Part shown: piece after piece, positions 63,167-64,000 of the stretch
Layout of the letters: every line of letters begins with the position of its first letter
Position numbering within the stretch: position 1 is the first letter of the stretch
The notes under the pieces: generated by a model
The model's database searches: none
What the model was told of the DNA's origin: nothing
Seen by the model: only the letters and a program-made list of their open reading frames with translations
Program-made: the position numbers and the translations under genes
Source of the DNA: Afipia sp. Root123D2
GTDB lineage: Bacteria; Pseudomonadota; Alphaproteobacteria; Rhizobiales; Xanthobacteraceae
DNA length: 64,000 bases
Reading direction: 5' to 3'
NCBI RefSeq assembly: GCF_001425835.1
Contig: NZ_LMDP01000002.1
Span: forward strand, 528,828 to 592,827

Positions 63167-64000
63167 ATGACCATCGTTTCCATCCGCAACGCCTTGGGCG
63201 CGGGACTTCTCGCATCCGCGTCGATCCTGTTCGCCTCGGGCGTGCAAGCCGCTGATCCGATCAAGATCGGCGTCACCATTACCCAATCACCGCCGGGTTC
63301 TGTTGTGCAAGGCACCCAGGTGAAGGACGGCCTTGAAGTGATGGCCAAGATCATCAATGACGGCGGCGGCGTAGATGGCCGCCCGATCGAGCTGGTGATC
63401 GAAGACACGCAAGGGCTGCCGGAAAAGGCCCGTGCTGCGGTGGAAAAACTGATCACCCGCGACAAGGTCGTCGCCATCACCGGTGAACATCAAAGCTCCG
63501 CGGCGCTGGCCGGCATGGAAGTCGCCAAGCGCTACCACATCCCCTACGTCAACACGAACGGCTGGTCCGACGCGATCCGCGAGAAGGGTTATGCCGAGGT
63601 CTTCAATCCCGGCAACTACAACAACCGCGTCGGCGATGCGGCAGCGGCTGCGATGAAGGCTTTGGGCGCCAAGCGCGTTGTGGCGTTCGCGGAAAACACC
63701 GACTACGGCATCGGCCTCGCCAAGGTGATCGGCGCCAAGCTCAAGGAGCAGGCGCCGCAGATCGAATACAAATATGAAACCCTCGATCGCGCCTCGAAGG
63801 ATTTCCTTCCGGCGATCCTGCCGCTGCGCGCCAATCCGCCGGATGCGATCATCAACGTGATGCTGCCGCCCGCGGCTTACATCATGATGAATCAGGTTTA
63901 CGAGCAGGGCATCGCACCGTCGTCCAAGACATGGTTCTATGACGGCTCCGGTCTCGCTGACTATCCGGACTTCTGGCAGAACGTGAAGGAAGCCGGCAAG
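63167..64000 (+). CDS. ABC transporter substrate-binding protein (branched-chain amino acid type), 3' end beyond window
   Basis: From ATG 63167 (MTIVSIRNALGAGLLASASI) 278 codons are open to the window edge. A signal peptide is cut after VQA, then DPIKIGVTITQSPPGSVVQG and KDGLEVMAKIINDGGGVDG give the periplasmic-binding fold of LivJ/Peripla_BP_6 proteins. GEHQSSAALAGMEVAKRYHI is the loop before the ligand pocket. It binds a small molecule (amino acid, amide, aromatic acid) for an ABC importer. Next to the acyl-CoA ligase and dehydrogenase genes, an aromatic or branched-chain acid ligand is plausible. Confidence 0.9.
   Translation, partial: MTIVSIRNALGAGLLASASILFASGVQAADPIKIGVTITQSPPGSVVQGTQVKDGLEVMAKIINDGGGVDGRPIELVIEDTQGLPEKARAAVEKLITRDKVVAITGEHQSSAALAGMEVAKRYHIPYVNTNGWSDAIREKGYAEVFNPGNYNNRVGDAAAAAMKALGAKRVVAFAENTDYGIGLAKVIGAKLKEQAPQIEYKYETLDRASKDFLPAILPLRANPPDAIINVMLPPAAYIMMNQVYEQGIAPSSKTWFYDGSGLADYPDFWQNVKEAGK

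Overview
The window is a contiguous piece of a GC-rich alphaproteobacterial chromosome, most likely from the Bradyrhizobium/Rhodopseudomonas/Afipia group. The grounds are the flavour of the protein families (BA14K, DUF6894, CoxE-like VWA with MoxR, alphaproteobacterial thiO-S-G-E-C order), an Irr-type iron-control palindrome, and short palindromic intergenic repeats of the kind scattered through these genomes. I see no rRNA, tRNA, CRISPR array, transposase, integrase or phage gene, so this looks like core or near-core genome. Product names rest on recognising families by eye; no database search was run.

Layout. 1-8.3 kb: the end of an MltB-type lytic transglycosylase, an Old Yellow Enzyme reductase, then a TPP-riboswitch-controlled thiamine operon thiO-thiS-thiG-thiE-(4-TM protein)-thiC and a DUF2200 protein. 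8.5-16 kb: small secreted or uncharacterised proteins, a RidA gene and a small secreted-protein gene that both look frameshifted, a two-gene YeeE/YedE sulfur-transport pair, a PNPOx-like flavoprotein, a CinA-C amidase and DUF169. 16-19 kb: bfd-bfr iron storage behind an Irr box, a Spy-like protein and two tandem paralogous small secreted proteins. 19-25 kb: a second MltB enzyme coupled to UPF0114, Tam methyltransferase, and ettA followed by a MarR-like regulator. 25-31 kb: gdhA with a striking 18-bp hairpin in its leader, a 2-hydroxyacid dehydrogenase, an L,D-transpeptidase and a Pro/Ala-rich anchored protein. 30-36 kb: two sulfurtransferases, VWA and MoxR ATPase, GlsB, and a cyclase/alpha-beta-hydrolase fusion. 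36-45 kb: SMP-30, ornithine cyclodeaminase with a GIY-YIG protein, a DapA-like aldolase, small DUF proteins, glutathione peroxidase, an NhaP antiporter, and a membrane cyclase with a CXXCH haem-type sensor. 45-51 kb: a tiny self-contained transcript, an acyl-CoA synthetase, an M20 peptidase, ferredoxin-NADP reductase and an ABC-F protein. 51-59 kb: BA14K, an ABC exporter, a glycosyltransferase, an MFS carrier, a PRC-barrel protein and a glycogen-debranching-type enzyme. 59-64 kb: a divergent acyl-CoA ligase/acyl-CoA dehydrogenase locus with a TetR regulator and the start of an ABC substrate-binding protein gene, cut by the window end.

The most interesting items are a roughly 165-nt minus-strand transcription unit at about 44976-45177 (near-consensus promoter, perfect Shine-Dalgarno, 17-codon ORF, hairpin, strong terminator); the periplasmic CXXCH/class III cyclase; the TPP riboswitch whose closing stem ends two bases before the start codon; the unknown membrane protein inside the thi operon; and the long hairpin upstream of gdhA.
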